From Bacteroides neonati (lineage in GTDB: Bacteria > Bacteroidota > Bacteroidia > Bacteroidales > Bacteroidaceae), in assembly GCF_000499785.1 (NCBI RefSeq), contig NZ_HG726025.1, positions 207,586 through 271,585 on the forward strand: a stretch of 64,000 nucleotides of DNA, in the 5' to 3' direction. Under the pieces are notes generated by a model. That model searched no databases, was not told where the DNA came from, and worked only from the letters and a program-made list of their open reading frames with translations. Shown piece by piece: positions 24,137 through 34,091 of the stretch; within the stretch, counting starts at the first letter, position 1, and each line of letters begins with the position of its first letter. The translations under genes and the position numbers were made by a program.

Positions 24137-26111
24137 GGCTTTGCCAATGAGGCGGAAGGATTCCTTGCTGCTGCACAACTCCCTTTTCTGTGAGGTGCAA
24201 TCCTCCAAATCCCATCATTACGGCTTGTAACACACCACCTGCTCCGGTAGCAAAATACGGATTGGTTCCTCCTTTGGTTTCGGCGATAACACGGAAGGGC
24301 GGATTGAGGTTGGGCAGATAAGCGTCTTGAAAGAAGTGCCATGCTTTATCTGCATTGCCTAAACGAGCGTATAGCAAGGAGAATATAGCTTGTGTCATGG
24401 CCGGTGTATCTTTCTCGGGCACTTTCACTTCATAATAGGCCAGATCCTTAGCTACCTGTTTAGGGTGAGTGATGAGACCAAGCGGATAGGCAAGCAGGTT
24501 AACGTCGGCTTGCTTAATGGTTTCGCCATTGTAGCTGCTGTGTTCGCGGGTTGTTCCGTCGGAGAACTGATGAATAACCAAAGAGGATGCCACCTTCTCC
24601 CAACGTTCATCTACAGGATAGTTCAATAGGCGAGCGGCTTGCGCTGCCGCCAGAAGGTTGATCTTTGCCACTCCGTTGGTGAAAGCGTCATCGTCTACAT
24701 TCTCAGCCCATTCGTCGGCTGCAACTACATTGCGGATGTGACTTCTGCCAATGCTATCTGTTTCGATGCGGCTCAACCAGAACTCGGCAGTCGCTTCTAT
24801 CAAGGGATAGCCTTCTTGTTGCAACCAGGTACGGTCTTGCGTCATACAGAAGTAGTTCCATGCAGCCAGTGCAACGCAACCTGATATGTGGTGTTCGAAG
24901 GTTCCTGCCAATGCCCATACAGGTGTCTCTTCGAAACCGCTGTCGGCACTTTCCCATGGAAACATGGCACCTCGGAAACCATGCTCGAAGGCATTCTTAC
25001 GGGCTGCCTCCAGTCTGTCAATTCGATAACGAATAAGCGACTGCGCCAATTGAGGTTGTAGCATCAGCAAGGCGGGAAATATCCATGTATCTGCATCCCA
25101 GAAGATATGTCCGTTGTATCCCAGCCCCGATAGACCCATCGGAGAGATGGAAAGAGCCGATCCTTCGCGTACGAAGGAGTAGAGATGATAGATCATGCTA
25201 TGTATGTCTTGCTGTGCCTGGGCGTCTCCTTCTATCTGGATATCGCTTTGCCATAACTCGTCCCACTGTTTGGTATGATTGGCAATGAGGCGATCGTATC
25301 CTTCGAGGCTGGCAAATACGGTAAGGCGTTCGGCTTCGTTCATCGGATCGGGGTGATGGGCTGAGGTCAGTGTAGAGCCCACAATACAAAAGCGGTACGT
25401 TTCTCCTTTCTTCAATTCGCGGTTGAACCGCATCGCATGGCTATTATTATTGGGTGTAGTATGAATGACTCGTGGCTCGTTGCCTGCTTTCTCGGGAAAC
25501 AGAAAAGCCGAAGAAGCACAGATACGAAGTTTGCCTGTAGGGCTTTCGGCTTGAGTGGATAATAGCTTGATGGCAGCGTGGCGACGGTTTATTTCGTTGT
25601 AATACATCTGTCCGTCTCGAAAGGCATCGGGGGTTTCCAGTTGGTTGGCAGCCGACAGGTTGATGTCGGTGTGCGGTGTAACCTCAATGACTAGCAGTGC
25701 ACAGTAGGGGAGCTGACGCAGAGCCAGATAGGAATAGCTAACCGATGCCTTCTCTGCAAAATCGAAGCGAGAGGTATGCATGGCACGCTTCATGTCGAGC
25801 GTCTGGGTAAAGTTGGAGATATTCTCTTTGTTTATACTTTTGCCATCGATATACAGTGTCGTGTTAAGCATGTTAAAACCATTGAGGAAGTTACTGACCC
25901 GTCCTCGTCCGTACTTGTCGTAGCTGCCTGCCAGTATTATGTTATTAGTTCGTAGCGGATCGGCCGAAGAGACGATGCCGAGCATACCGTTGGCTACGGT
26001 TACTCCATAATACTGTTCGGGGTTAATGTTTGTGGCATTTATTTGCCAGGCATCCTGTGCCTGCATGGTGGCAGACAAGGCAATGAGTAGAAGAATGAAA
26101 TACTGTTTCAT
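24081..26111 (-). CDS. Exported glycoside hydrolase family 65 enzyme
   Basis: The 676-aa protein has a signal peptide (MKQYFILLLIALSATMQAQ), so it acts in the periplasm or at the surface. The (alpha/alpha)6 core carries WDADTWIFP and ADEWAENVDDDAFTN, where the Glu of DEW matches the GH65 general acid. Near the C-terminus, FRVIAET...GAGGVLQAVMMG resembles GH65 hydrolases (human PGGHG, Flavobacterium kojibiose hydrolase) and not phosphorylases, which carry a phosphate-binding His/Ser motif there. A hydrolase acting on an alpha-glucosidic disaccharide is inferred. The start at 26111 is set by the signal peptide and the 5-bp spacing from the GH13 stop. Confidence 0.88.
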   Translation of the reverse strand: MKQYFILLLIALSATMQAQDAWQINATNINPEQYYGVTVANGMLGIVSSADPLRTNNIILAGSYDKYGRGRVSNFLNGFNMLNTTLYIDGKSINKENISNFTQTLDMKRAMHTSRFDFAEKASVSYSYLALRQLPYCALLVIEVTPHTDINLSAANQLETPDAFRDGQMYYNEINRRHAAIKLLSTQAESPTGKLRICASSAFLFPEKAGNEPRVIHTTPNNNSHAMRFNRELKKGETYRFCIVGSTLTSAHHPDPMNEAERLTVFASLEGYDRLIANHTKQWDELWQSDIQIEGDAQAQQDIHSMIYHLYSFVREGSALSISPMGLSGLGYNGHIFWDADTWIFPALLMLQPQLAQSLIRYRIDRLEAARKNAFEHGFRGAMFPWESADSGFEETPVWALAGTFEHHISGCVALAAWNYFCMTQDRTWLQQEGYPLIEATAEFWLSRIETDSIGRSHIRNVVAADEWAENVDDDAFTNGVAKINLLAAAQAARLLNYPVDERWEKVASSLVIHQFSDGTTREHSSYNGETIKQADVNLLAYPLGLITHPKQVAKDLAYYEVKVPEKDTPAMTQAIFSLLYARLGNADKAWHFFQDAYLPNLNPPFRVIAETKGGTNPYFATGAGGVLQAVMMGFGGLHLTEKGVVQQQGILPPHWQSLTLKGIGVKKQTYSVKKK

Positions 26112-26116
26112 GATAT

Positions 26117-27802
26117 TTATTGTAGTTGATAAATTCCAATGGATAGAGGCGGTGTGTTGAGATGCAGTTTTCCGCGTTTGTAACTGATACGCTGCTGGTC
26201 GCCCTGAGTGAGAATCGGAGTGAGGCGACCGATAGGCTGCCGACATTCTCGTTGCGTAGTGATGGTTCGTCCGGAGGGATTGATACAGATCAATAGACGT
26301 TGGCCATTGCCTGATTGCCGTTCGTAAACAAGTGGATAGTGGTTTGTACCCGTTTGCATGAAGGTGATTCCGCCCCGACAAGCAAGGGCAGGGTATTCGC
26401 GTCGCAAAGCAAGTAGGCGACGTACGTAATTGAGTTGCGAATCCGGATCATTGGCTTGTTGAGCTACGTTGGGGCGATTGCAAGCCGAATCGATCGGTAG
26501 GTAGTATTGATCGGGATTGGCTGTGGAAAACCCTGCACCGGGAGTAGCGTCCCATTGCATGGGGGTGCGGCTACCTGCTCGATTTCCTTTGGGGAGTAAG
26601 CTGCCTTCTTTATTCGGTAGTCCGTCAATGAAGCGCATGCCGATTTCATCTCCATAGTAAATGCATGGTACGCCCGGCTGAGTGAGGAAGAAGGTAAGGG
26701 CTGTGCGTACTTCGGCTTCACTATCACGCCTGCCGCAACGAATACGTTGAAAGTCATGGTTTCCTGTTGGGATACAGAGATGACCGTCGTTGCCTGCCAC
26801 TTTCAAACAGTCGTCCAGGTTGGCGATGTACAGGTTCGGATTGCCTACTCCGCGGAGGTCGAAATAGCAGGTGTCACGACGATACGTTCCGGTTTCGTTG
26901 AATACCAGCTCACCATACCCTGTACGTCCGAAGTGAATGATAAAGTCCATCATAAAACCGACTTTCAAGGCTTTCTGCGGATTACTCCATTCGGCTAGCA
27001 GGATACCATCGGGATAGAGGCTTTGGAAGTGTGTACGCAATTCGTGCCAAAGAGCGGTTGTTCCTTGTAGATCGGGATCATTTTTAACGAGCGAACCGGC
27101 CATGTCGACACGAAAGCCGTCGCAACCCATCTGCATCCAGTAATCCATGATATGCTTTAGTTCGGTTCGGGTAGCGGTTGGACCGGGAGCGTCTATCGGT
27201 TGTTCCCAAGGACAGGCAGGATCGGGTTGACCGTATCCGTAGTTAAGAGCCGGCTGACAGTCGAAGTAGTTTTTTCGGTAGCTTCCGTTACGTTCGAAGT
27301 GTCCGGTTATGAATTTGGGAGGACAAATCGTTGAATCATTTGTCCAGATATAGCGATCGGTGTATGGGTTTTGTTCTTTCTGTTGTGAATAGCGAAACCA
27401 TGGTGATTGGTCGGACGAATGTCCGGCAACGAGATCGAGCACGACGCGCATCTGGCGTTTATGAGCTTCGTCGAAGAGACGACGCAGGTCGTCGTTGTTA
27501 CCATAGCGGGGAGCAACCCGGTAGAAATCGATAACATCATATCCGGCATCCATAAAAGCGGAGTGAAAACAAGGATTCAGCCACAAGGTGTTACAGCCTA
27601 GTGATTGGATATAGTCCAGACGCTCAATGATGCCTTGGATATCACCGATACCATCACCGTTGGTATCTTGATAACTTTGCGGATAAATTTGATAGAATAC
27701 AGCTTCCTCGATCCACTTAGGTAAGTGAAAGGTTGGGCTTTGAGCACGGGCGTTACCGGCAGTGAGTAGCAGAAGGAGGATGTATGTGAATAGTTGTTTC
27801 AT
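26117..27802 (-). CDS. Exported alpha-amylase family (GH13) enzyme
   Basis: A 561-aa protein with a signal peptide (about 1-20) and a GH13 barrel. The nucleophile is D233 in DGFRVDMAG, the acid/base E271 in LLAEWSNP, and the third acid D350 in TGNHD. VFYQIYPQSYQDTNGDGIGD marks the oligosaccharide-acting subfamilies (alpha-glucosidase / trehalose-synthase group) and not large-polymer amylases. In the periplasm it would cut short alpha-glucans or alpha-glucosides, handing disaccharides to GH65. It follows susD after a 12-bp perfect stem-loop. Confidence 0.92.
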   Translation of the reverse strand: MKQLFTYILLLLLTAGNARAQSPTFHLPKWIEEAVFYQIYPQSYQDTNGDGIGDIQGIIERLDYIQSLGCNTLWLNPCFHSAFMDAGYDVIDFYRVAPRYGNNDDLRRLFDEAHKRQMRVVLDLVAGHSSDQSPWFRYSQQKEQNPYTDRYIWTNDSTICPPKFITGHFERNGSYRKNYFDCQPALNYGYGQPDPACPWEQPIDAPGPTATRTELKHIMDYWMQMGCDGFRVDMAGSLVKNDPDLQGTTALWHELRTHFQSLYPDGILLAEWSNPQKALKVGFMMDFIIHFGRTGYGELVFNETGTYRRDTCYFDLRGVGNPNLYIANLDDCLKVAGNDGHLCIPTGNHDFQRIRCGRRDSEAEVRTALTFFLTQPGVPCIYYGDEIGMRFIDGLPNKEGSLLPKGNRAGSRTPMQWDATPGAGFSTANPDQYYLPIDSACNRPNVAQQANDPDSQLNYVRRLLALRREYPALACRGGITFMQTGTNHYPLVYERQSGNGQRLLICINPSGRTITTQRECRQPIGRLTPILTQGDQQRISYKRGKLHLNTPPLSIGIYQLQ

Positions 27803-27855
27803 GAAGTGTTATCAATTATGATGTATGCAAAAGTAATTTCATCTTTCAATGAACG

Positions 27856-27891
27856 CGTCGGAGTAGCTACGTTCTTTGTGCTACTCCGACG
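27856..27891 (-). promoter_or_regulatory. Stem-loop between susD and GH13
   Basis: CGTCGGAGTAGC (27856-27867) is perfectly complementary to 27880-27891 across a 12-nt loop, with no T-tract after it. It is probably an mRNA-stabilising or attenuating hairpin separating the abundant susCD message from the enzyme genes. Confidence 0.6.
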
Positions 27892-27904
27892 TTTCATTGG
27901 TACG

Positions 27905-29470
27905 TTAATCGTATCTTGAATCGTTTTGTTTTAAATCCGGATTTGCTTCAAGCGCACTGATAGGAATAGGCAGCAGGATGCGATATGGCTCCGAAGCCGG
28001 CTTCTCATAACGGGCAGCACAATATCGATTGAAGCGTACCATGTCGTTACGTCGTGATGGACCGTCCCAGTAAAACTCGTATCCACGCTCATTGAAAATC
28101 TTCTCCAACGTGAGTTCATTTAAGGCATAAGGCTTTACACCTCGCTTGTTTCGTATGGTGTTGATGTCTGCCAATGCGCCCGGTGCATCGCTATTGCGCA
28201 ATTTTGCTTCGGCGCGCATCAGGTAAACGTCGGTGAGGCGATAGTATTGAAAATCATTTTCACTTTTGTTTCCATAGGTCGAGTTCACATCGGGAGCGTA
28301 TTTTATTACGCGTGCTCCTTGTGCTTCGGTCGAGTTTTGTACACTGAACTCGGGTGTATAAATGAGGTCTTTCCCGGTACGGTCTTTTAGTTTGGCTCCT
28401 TTGATATCGTATTGTTGCCCTACAAGTATACCAACATTGATTCCGGTCTCCTTCTTCACTATATCACTTTGATAGCGTGGGTCGGTAGTATCCCATGTAT
28501 TTAGAAAATCGGGGGTGGTGCAACAGCCATTCCACATACCGGTAAACTTTCCAAACTTCTGATTGTAATGCAAGGTGATATTTATCCAGTCAATGCCATT
28601 CAGTCCTGCTCCCATATTATATATAATGGGAAGGATTGTTTCGGTTTCGTTGGAATACTTCTCATTGAAGGCCTGATATAGTTCCCAGAAGTTATCGGCC
28701 AGTTTGTATTTGCCCGAGTTAATAATGGTGTTGCAAAGTTCAATTGTCTCCGCCCACTTACCCTTACCGTCAGTAAAGGCCGGAGCAGTTCCGGTATAAA
28801 CCTGATTATTAAGATACAGCTTGGCCAGTAACATTTGTGCGGCAGCCTTGGTGACGCGACCGTAGGGAACTAATCCTTTGTCTTTGAGCAAAGGAATAAT
28901 GGCTGTCAATTCCTTTTCAATACGGTCGATGGCTTGTTGGCGGGTCAAGATTTGCGGTTTCACCGAATAATCGGTTTCGGTATATTCACGCATGGGGAAG
29001 CTTCCGAAGCAATCCATCAGGTGATACATACAAAGAGCACGGATAAAGAGAGCTTCGTTCATATAGCCTGCTACTTCTTCCGTTTGATCGAGTTTTGACA
29101 GGTATTGTAGTGCCGTATTACATTTGGTAATACCGATCATGAAACTGTTCCATGTGTTTTTGATATAGGTGTTTTTACTATCGTACTCGTGAGTAAATAG
29201 GGTGCGGTAACTGGCATTGTTCCAATCGGTTCCACGTGTTGGAAAAACCATTTCGTCGGTTACACTTTCGAGTACCAGCCACACACCGCTTCGACTTTGT
29301 AGGTCTCGCAGATAAGCGTATGCCGGAGCGATCAGCATCTGTGCATTCTTGCTGTCGGATACCATGTCCGATCCGCTTTGTTCATTCAATATCTGCTCCT
29401 TGAGGTCAGTGCATCCTGCTGCCAGAAAACTTGCCAGGATGGTATATGCTATGATTGTTATCTTTTTCAT
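27905..29470 (-). CDS. SusD/RagB family surface glycan-binding lipoprotein
   Basis: A 521-aa protein with a lipoprotein signal (MKKITIIAYTILASFLAAGC, Cys20 lipidated) and the SusD layout: N-terminal TPR-like helices and a C-terminal segment LADINTIRNKRGV...NERGYEFYWDGPSRRNDMVRF, typical of the family. It sits over the SusC barrel at the cell surface as a lid and binds the incoming glycan. It lies 18 bp after susC in the same transcript. Confidence 0.95.
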   Translation of the reverse strand: MKKITIIAYTILASFLAAGCTDLKEQILNEQSGSDMVSDSKNAQMLIAPAYAYLRDLQSRSGVWLVLESVTDEMVFPTRGTDWNNASYRTLFTHEYDSKNTYIKNTWNSFMIGITKCNTALQYLSKLDQTEEVAGYMNEALFIRALCMYHLMDCFGSFPMREYTETDYSVKPQILTRQQAIDRIEKELTAIIPLLKDKGLVPYGRVTKAAAQMLLAKLYLNNQVYTGTAPAFTDGKGKWAETIELCNTIINSGKYKLADNFWELYQAFNEKYSNETETILPIIYNMGAGLNGIDWINITLHYNQKFGKFTGMWNGCCTTPDFLNTWDTTDPRYQSDIVKKETGINVGILVGQQYDIKGAKLKDRTGKDLIYTPEFSVQNSTEAQGARVIKYAPDVNSTYGNKSENDFQYYRLTDVYLMRAEAKLRNSDAPGALADINTIRNKRGVKPYALNELTLEKIFNERGYEFYWDGPSRRNDMVRFNRYCAARYEKPASEPYRILLPIPISALEANPDLKQNDSRYD

Positions 29471-29488
29471 TGTCTATTGTATTAGGTG

Positions 29489-32400
29489 TTAAAAGTCGAC
29501 AGAAACTCCGAAACTGAAGCTGCGTGCCATGGGGTAGCTGGTCCAGCCAATGCCCAACGAAGGTACTCCGTTATTGATGCGTCCGGCGTTCACTTCGGGA
29601 TCGTATCCGCTGTATCCGGTGATAACGAACAGGTTATTTCCCGTCAGTGTCAGGCGCAGATTGCTAATCCATTTTTTGCTCTTCAATGGTACTGTATAAC
29701 CCAATGTAGCACTGCTTAGGCGTAGGTATGATCCGTCTTCAATGTAGCGGCTTGAGTAGTCCAGTACATTATCCATTGCTTCGGGCAGATGGGTTGCACT
29801 TTCTGTGGTATTGAATCCTTTCGAGAAAAGAGTCATATTGTCGAGCACGTTGGCAAGGTTGTTATAAACGTCATTGCCTACTACACTGTTGAAGAACAAG
29901 CCCAAGTCGAACTGTTTCCAAGTGAGATTTGTATTGAAGTTAAGCGAGAAGTCGGGTTGTGCATTTCCGATACATTTCTCTACTTTCTTGCCATTTTCAT
30001 CCACTTCGTATATGCTCTTTCCGGCTTCATCAAATCCTAAGAAGTTATATCCCCAGAATGTACCGATGGGATATCCGCTTTTGATGACTTGCGAGGTAAA
30101 TCCGTCGATACCGGGTCCGCTCGGTTTACCGGTAGTAATGGAGGTCATGGGCAGATTCTTCACTTCGTTTTTTATAGCCGAGAAGTTGGCTCCTAAGCTC
30201 CAAGTCCAGTCTTTATTGTCAATAATCACTCCGTTTAAACCGATCTCAATACCTTTGTTTACAATCTTCATGTCGGGCACATTGGTCCATACCATGCTGG
30301 TAGGTGCGGGAGAGATGGCATATACCTCTAGCAAAACATCGCGGGTTACCTTCGAAAACAGGTCGACAGTACCACTCAATCGGTTGTTGAAGAAGGCAAA
30401 GTCAAGACCCAGATCGACTTGTTCTGTGCGCTCCCATTTCAGATCTGGATTTGGAGTACGTGTCAGCGTAATTCCTTGTACCACATTGCTGCCTCCGTCA
30501 AGGATGGCACTTCCGCCATTGGTTCCCAACATAATTTGCGAAATCTTATTCGGAATCTCCTGATTACCGGTGATACCCCAGCTAAGGCGTAATTTCAGGT
30601 TATCGAATACATTGAGCTTTTTGATAAAGGCTTCCTCGCTCATGCGCCATGCTAACGCGGCAGAGGGAAAGTAACCATATTTATTGTTGTCGCCGAACTT
30701 GGTCGAACCATCGGCACGGAAATTGGCAGTCAGTAAGTATTTGTCCATCAGGTTATAATTGATGCGACCAAAGAAAGATTGAAGCTCGTTGACGGTGATG
30801 TTCGAGTTTCCCTCAATTTGCTTGTATTTACCCAGTGCCAGATCATAAATATAATCAATATTATCTACATCGAATCCATTTTCGGAGATACCATACCGAT
30901 AGTTGCGGAACTTCTGAAAGGAGTGTCCTGCCAATAAGTTGAAATGATGATTTTTCTTAATATTGAAATTGTATGTCAGATAGTTCTCAATAAGAAAACT
31001 GCTAGCTTCTACGTTATTGATATCTACTGTACCCTTATCGCTCAGGTAGATGAGCTTCTGATCTTGAGTTACTTTACGAGTGGCTTTCATTTCATCGAAA
31101 GCTACATTCATTTTATATTTCAGTTCTTTCCATATTTCAAGCGTACCGGTAAGGTTTGCCAATACACGGTCGGTCTGTGTTTTGTCATCGGTTAGCTTAA
31201 TCATGGCTACCGGATTGCGTACATCTTTGCTCTTTTGAAAGTAACTGCCGTCTTCGTTGTATACAGGGTAGGTGGGGTTTACCTTCAATGCCGATAATAG
31301 AACATCACCTTCAAAACCACCTGACTCTCCAATAGGTACCCGTTGATCATTGGTGCGTGTAGCCGTAAGGCTTGCCTCGATTTGCAAACGGTTATTGAAT
31401 GCTTTCTGACTTACGTAGAAGCGTCCGGTGTATTTCTCCATTCCGGTGCGATCTACAATACCCTGTTGGTTCTGATAACCGATAGAGGCACGGTAGCTAC
31501 CGTTCTTAAAGCCTCCTCCGATGGATAGATTATGATTGTGCGACATGGCCGTGCGGAATATTTCATCCTGCCAATTGGTGTCTGCACCACCGTCTTCGAT
31601 GGTCACTCCTTTCTCCTTCGCAAATTCGCGGTAGCGTGCAGCACTTAACATGGGGTACTGTTTAGGAAGATCCGATATACTTCCGTAGGCAGAATAAGAC
31701 ACTTTACTCTGTCCTTCGATTCCCTTTTTGGTTGTAACCATGATCACTCCATTGGCTCCACGTGCACCATAGATAGCTGTGGCCGAGGCATCTTTCAATA
31801 CATCAATCGACTCGATATCATCGGGGTTTAGAAAGTTCAGTGGATTTTTAGAACCATTGCCACCTACACCTGCTACGTTGGCTCCCGATGGTTGTTGATC
31901 GCTCGAAACATCCAGAGGTACACCATCTACTACGTAGAGTGGGTCTTGTCCCGAGCGGATTGAGTTTGAACCACGCACACGAATGGTTACACCACCACCC
32001 GGTTCGCCACCGTTGTTTGTGATATTAACTCCCGATACCCGGCCTTGGATAAGCTGTGTGGGCGAAGTTACCAGTCCTTTATTAAAGTCTTTTGACTTGA
32101 CAGCGGCAACCGATCCGGTCAGATCGCTTTTCTTCATGGTGCCATAACCTACCACTACGACTTCGTTCAGCAATTCGGCGTCACTGGCCATTTGTACTTT
32201 CATCTGCGAACCGGCTTTTTGCTCCATACGCTTGTAGCCTACGTAAGAGAATACGATTGTTTTTCCCTCGTCGGTGCGTAGCGTGTATTTACCATCCATG
32301 TCTGTAATGGTTCCATTGGATGTACCTTTGGCTTGTACACTAACCCCGATTAGGGGTTCGCCGGTTTCATCGATGACTACACCTGTGGCGGTAATCGATT

Positions 32401-32800
32401 TGGCCTGATTTTGTTGGCTCTCCGTTTTGGCTATAATCAAAATTTGACGGTCAGAAATCTCATAGGCAAGAGTTGTGTTTTTGAGTAACTGCCCCATGAT
32501 TTCATTGATAGATGAAGAGGTAATGTTCAGCGTTACCCGTTTATCTAAATTAACGGTTGCACTGTTGTATACAAAAACAAATTTGCTTTGTTTCTCAATA
32601 AGAGTCAATACATCGTGAATGGGCTGATTGGACACTTTAATCGTAATGTCGCCATTTGCAGCAATTGAGATCGGTGATTGTTGCTCGGCATGTGCCTGTG
32701 GTGCAGCAGCAATGAGAAAAAATAAAATATAACTTGTCAATGCAAGTTTGTTCCACAAATAATTAGTATACTTGCAAAAGTGATGCTGTTTATTCATCAT
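29489..32800 (-). CDS. SusC/RagA TonB-dependent outer-membrane transporter with STN domain
   Basis: With ATG 32800 (MMNKQHH) as start the protein has 1103 aa. After the signal peptide comes an STN signalling domain (about 50-130), a carboxypeptidase-regulatory-like domain (about 140-220, GVVIDETGEPLIGVSV), a plug with NEVVVVGYGTMKKSDLTGS, and a barrel ending FSFGVSVDF. It imports oligosaccharides with TonB energy. The STN domain implies signalling to the FecR protein encoded just upstream. An earlier in-frame start at 32833 adds a non-signal sequence and is rejected. Confidence 0.95.
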   Translation of the reverse strand: MMNKQHHFCKYTNYLWNKLALTSYILFFLIAAAPQAHAEQQSPISIAANGDITIKVSNQPIHDVLTLIEKQSKFVFVYNSATVNLDKRVTLNITSSSINEIMGQLLKNTTLAYEISDRQILIIAKTESQQNQAKSITATGVVIDETGEPLIGVSVQAKGTSNGTITDMDGKYTLRTDEGKTIVFSYVGYKRMEQKAGSQMKVQMASDAELLNEVVVVGYGTMKKSDLTGSVAAVKSKDFNKGLVTSPTQLIQGRVSGVNITNNGGEPGGGVTIRVRGSNSIRSGQDPLYVVDGVPLDVSSDQQPSGANVAGVGGNGSKNPLNFLNPDDIESIDVLKDASATAIYGARGANGVIMVTTKKGIEGQSKVSYSAYGSISDLPKQYPMLSAARYREFAKEKGVTIEDGGADTNWQDEIFRTAMSHNHNLSIGGGFKNGSYRASIGYQNQQGIVDRTGMEKYTGRFYVSQKAFNNRLQIEASLTATRTNDQRVPIGESGGFEGDVLLSALKVNPTYPVYNEDGSYFQKSKDVRNPVAMIKLTDDKTQTDRVLANLTGTLEIWKELKYKMNVAFDEMKATRKVTQDQKLIYLSDKGTVDINNVEASSFLIENYLTYNFNIKKNHHFNLLAGHSFQKFRNYRYGISENGFDVDNIDYIYDLALGKYKQIEGNSNITVNELQSFFGRINYNLMDKYLLTANFRADGSTKFGDNNKYGYFPSAALAWRMSEEAFIKKLNVFDNLKLRLSWGITGNQEIPNKISQIMLGTNGGSAILDGGSNVVQGITLTRTPNPDLKWERTEQVDLGLDFAFFNNRLSGTVDLFSKVTRDVLLEVYAISPAPTSMVWTNVPDMKIVNKGIEIGLNGVIIDNKDWTWSLGANFSAIKNEVKNLPMTSITTGKPSGPGIDGFTSQVIKSGYPIGTFWGYNFLGFDEAGKSIYEVDENGKKVEKCIGNAQPDFSLNFNTNLTWKQFDLGLFFNSVVGNDVYNNLANVLDNMTLFSKGFNTTESATHLPEAMDNVLDYSSRYIEDGSYLRLSSATLGYTVPLKSKKWISNLRLTLTGNNLFVITGYSGYDPEVNAGRINNGVPSLGIGWTSYPMARSFSFGVSVDF

Positions 32801-32878
32801 TAATAGATTTTGGTTTATAGTTTTTGTTATCAAAGTCTGTTGGCTGGGGGATAGTGCGAATATCTCCCGGCTTTTTTT
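32760..32878 (+). ncRNA. Candidate DonS-like antisense RNA at the 5' end of susC
   Basis: A rightward terminator (32842-32878) lies in the fecR-susC gap although both genes run leftward. An RNA ending there would be antisense to the susC leader and start region. Bacteroides PULs of the sigma/FecR/SusC type are known to carry such cis-antisense repressors (DonS in B. fragilis). The 5' end is not defined: TATACTTG near 32766-32773, with TTTG 16 bp before it, is a weak promoter. The start coordinate is a guess. Confidence 0.35.
32842..32878 (+). terminator. Plus-strand terminator in the susC leader
   Basis: GGCTGGGGGATA pairs imperfectly with TATCTCCCGGCT around a GTGCGAA loop and is followed by seven T on the plus strand. 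No plus-strand gene precedes it for several kilobases. Confidence 0.7.
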
Positions 32879-32917
32879 ATGATCGGTGCTTGTTTTACTT
32901 TTTTCTTTTCATAGGCA

Positions 32918-33991
32918 TTATTTTGTTTTTTGATTACTGATTATGCTGATTCTTCTCTCTTCTTTTTTGATGTCGATGGGAGCAATTTTGGTTAAGTTTT
33001 CAAGAATCTCATTCAAGGAAACACTCATATCCAGCTTACCATTGATTCTAATTTCATTTAAGTCATTCCAGTTATAGTTGAGAACAACATTGTGGCGCTC
33101 TTCGATTTGTTTCAACACATTGCTGAGTGTCTCGTTTTCTATCGATAATACATCTTCTTTCCAACCGATAAACGACGCTGTATTTACATCGCTCTGCAAC
33201 GTATGGCTGAGGGTCTGTTTATTGTAGGCATATTTCTGATTAGGTAACATAAAAACAGATTCGCCTTCGTTGGGTTGTATTTTTACCCGCCCCGATACAA
33301 GAACGACAGATTGTTCTTTATCGCCCGGATAGGCTGATATTAGAAATTCGGTACCTAGCACGCATACTTCCATGGTTTTTGTCAAGGTGCTGAAAGGACG
33401 ACTTTTGTCGTGTGCTATCTGCATATAAGCTTCTCCTTCTAGACTTACCTTTCTTTGTTTTCCTTCAAATTTCAATGGAAAGATAAGCTTTGATTGTGCC
33501 TTTAATATAATGGTAGAGTGATCGGCCAGAACGACTTGTGTTCGTTGGCCGGCAGGTACAGCTACTTGCAGAAAAGTCTCCTTTTGTTGTGGGGCTGAAA
33601 GCTTGAATGAAGTTCCCGGTGTGCGTATCTCTATTTGATTAGTGGCAGCAAGGCAGTGTATTTCGGCTTGCTCGCCCAATTCTATTTCTTGGTCTTCAAT
33701 GTATAGTCGAACGGTACTGAGTGTATCGACATTGACAATAGCCGACAGGCGTTCATAAGGGTTATTGGTAAAGGGTGCATATACTAATGTACCTACCGTA
33801 ATGATTAATAATAGAATGGATGCTGCCGCATACCATATCGTACGGCGAGATCGTATTTGATGTGTTGTTCTTCGGTCAATGTTTGCCCACATAGCCTGCT
33901 TCTCTTGTGATGTAAGTGTAGGCTCATCTCTTTGGATGAACTTTTGCAGTTGCTCGCGGTCAAAACCAGAGGGTATGTTGTTTTCGTTCAT
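32918..33991 (-). CDS. FecR-family anti-sigma factor
   Basis: A 357-aa inner-membrane protein with a cytoplasmic N-terminus (about 1-56), one membrane helix (about 57-78, TIWYAAASILLLIITVGTLVY) and a periplasmic FecR domain (VAVPAGQRTQVVLADHSTIILKAQSKLIFPLKF). The C-terminal part resembles an STN-like fold (LSNVLKQIEERHNVVLNY). It receives the signal from the SusC STN domain and holds or activates an ECF sigma factor. The usual sigma gene is missing just upstream. The one at 23504 is the candidate. Confidence 0.93.
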   Translation of the reverse strand: MNENNIPSGFDREQLQKFIQRDEPTLTSQEKQAMWANIDRRTTHQIRSRRTIWYAAASILLLIITVGTLVYAPFTNNPYERLSAIVNVDTLSTVRLYIEDQEIELGEQAEIHCLAATNQIEIRTPGTSFKLSAPQQKETFLQVAVPAGQRTQVVLADHSTIILKAQSKLIFPLKFEGKQRKVSLEGEAYMQIAHDKSRPFSTLTKTMEVCVLGTEFLISAYPGDKEQSVVLVSGRVKIQPNEGESVFMLPNQKYAYNKQTLSHTLQSDVNTASFIGWKEDVLSIENETLSNVLKQIEERHNVVLNYNWNDLNEIRINGKLDMSVSLNEILENLTKIAPIDIKKEERRISIISNQKTK

Positions 33992-34091
33992 TGTTATAGA
34001 ATTAAAATCGTCTTTCTATAAGCAATACAACGAACTGTGCTGTTTGTACTCACGTACTGAGTACTTTTTTAGGAATAATTTTTATTTATAC

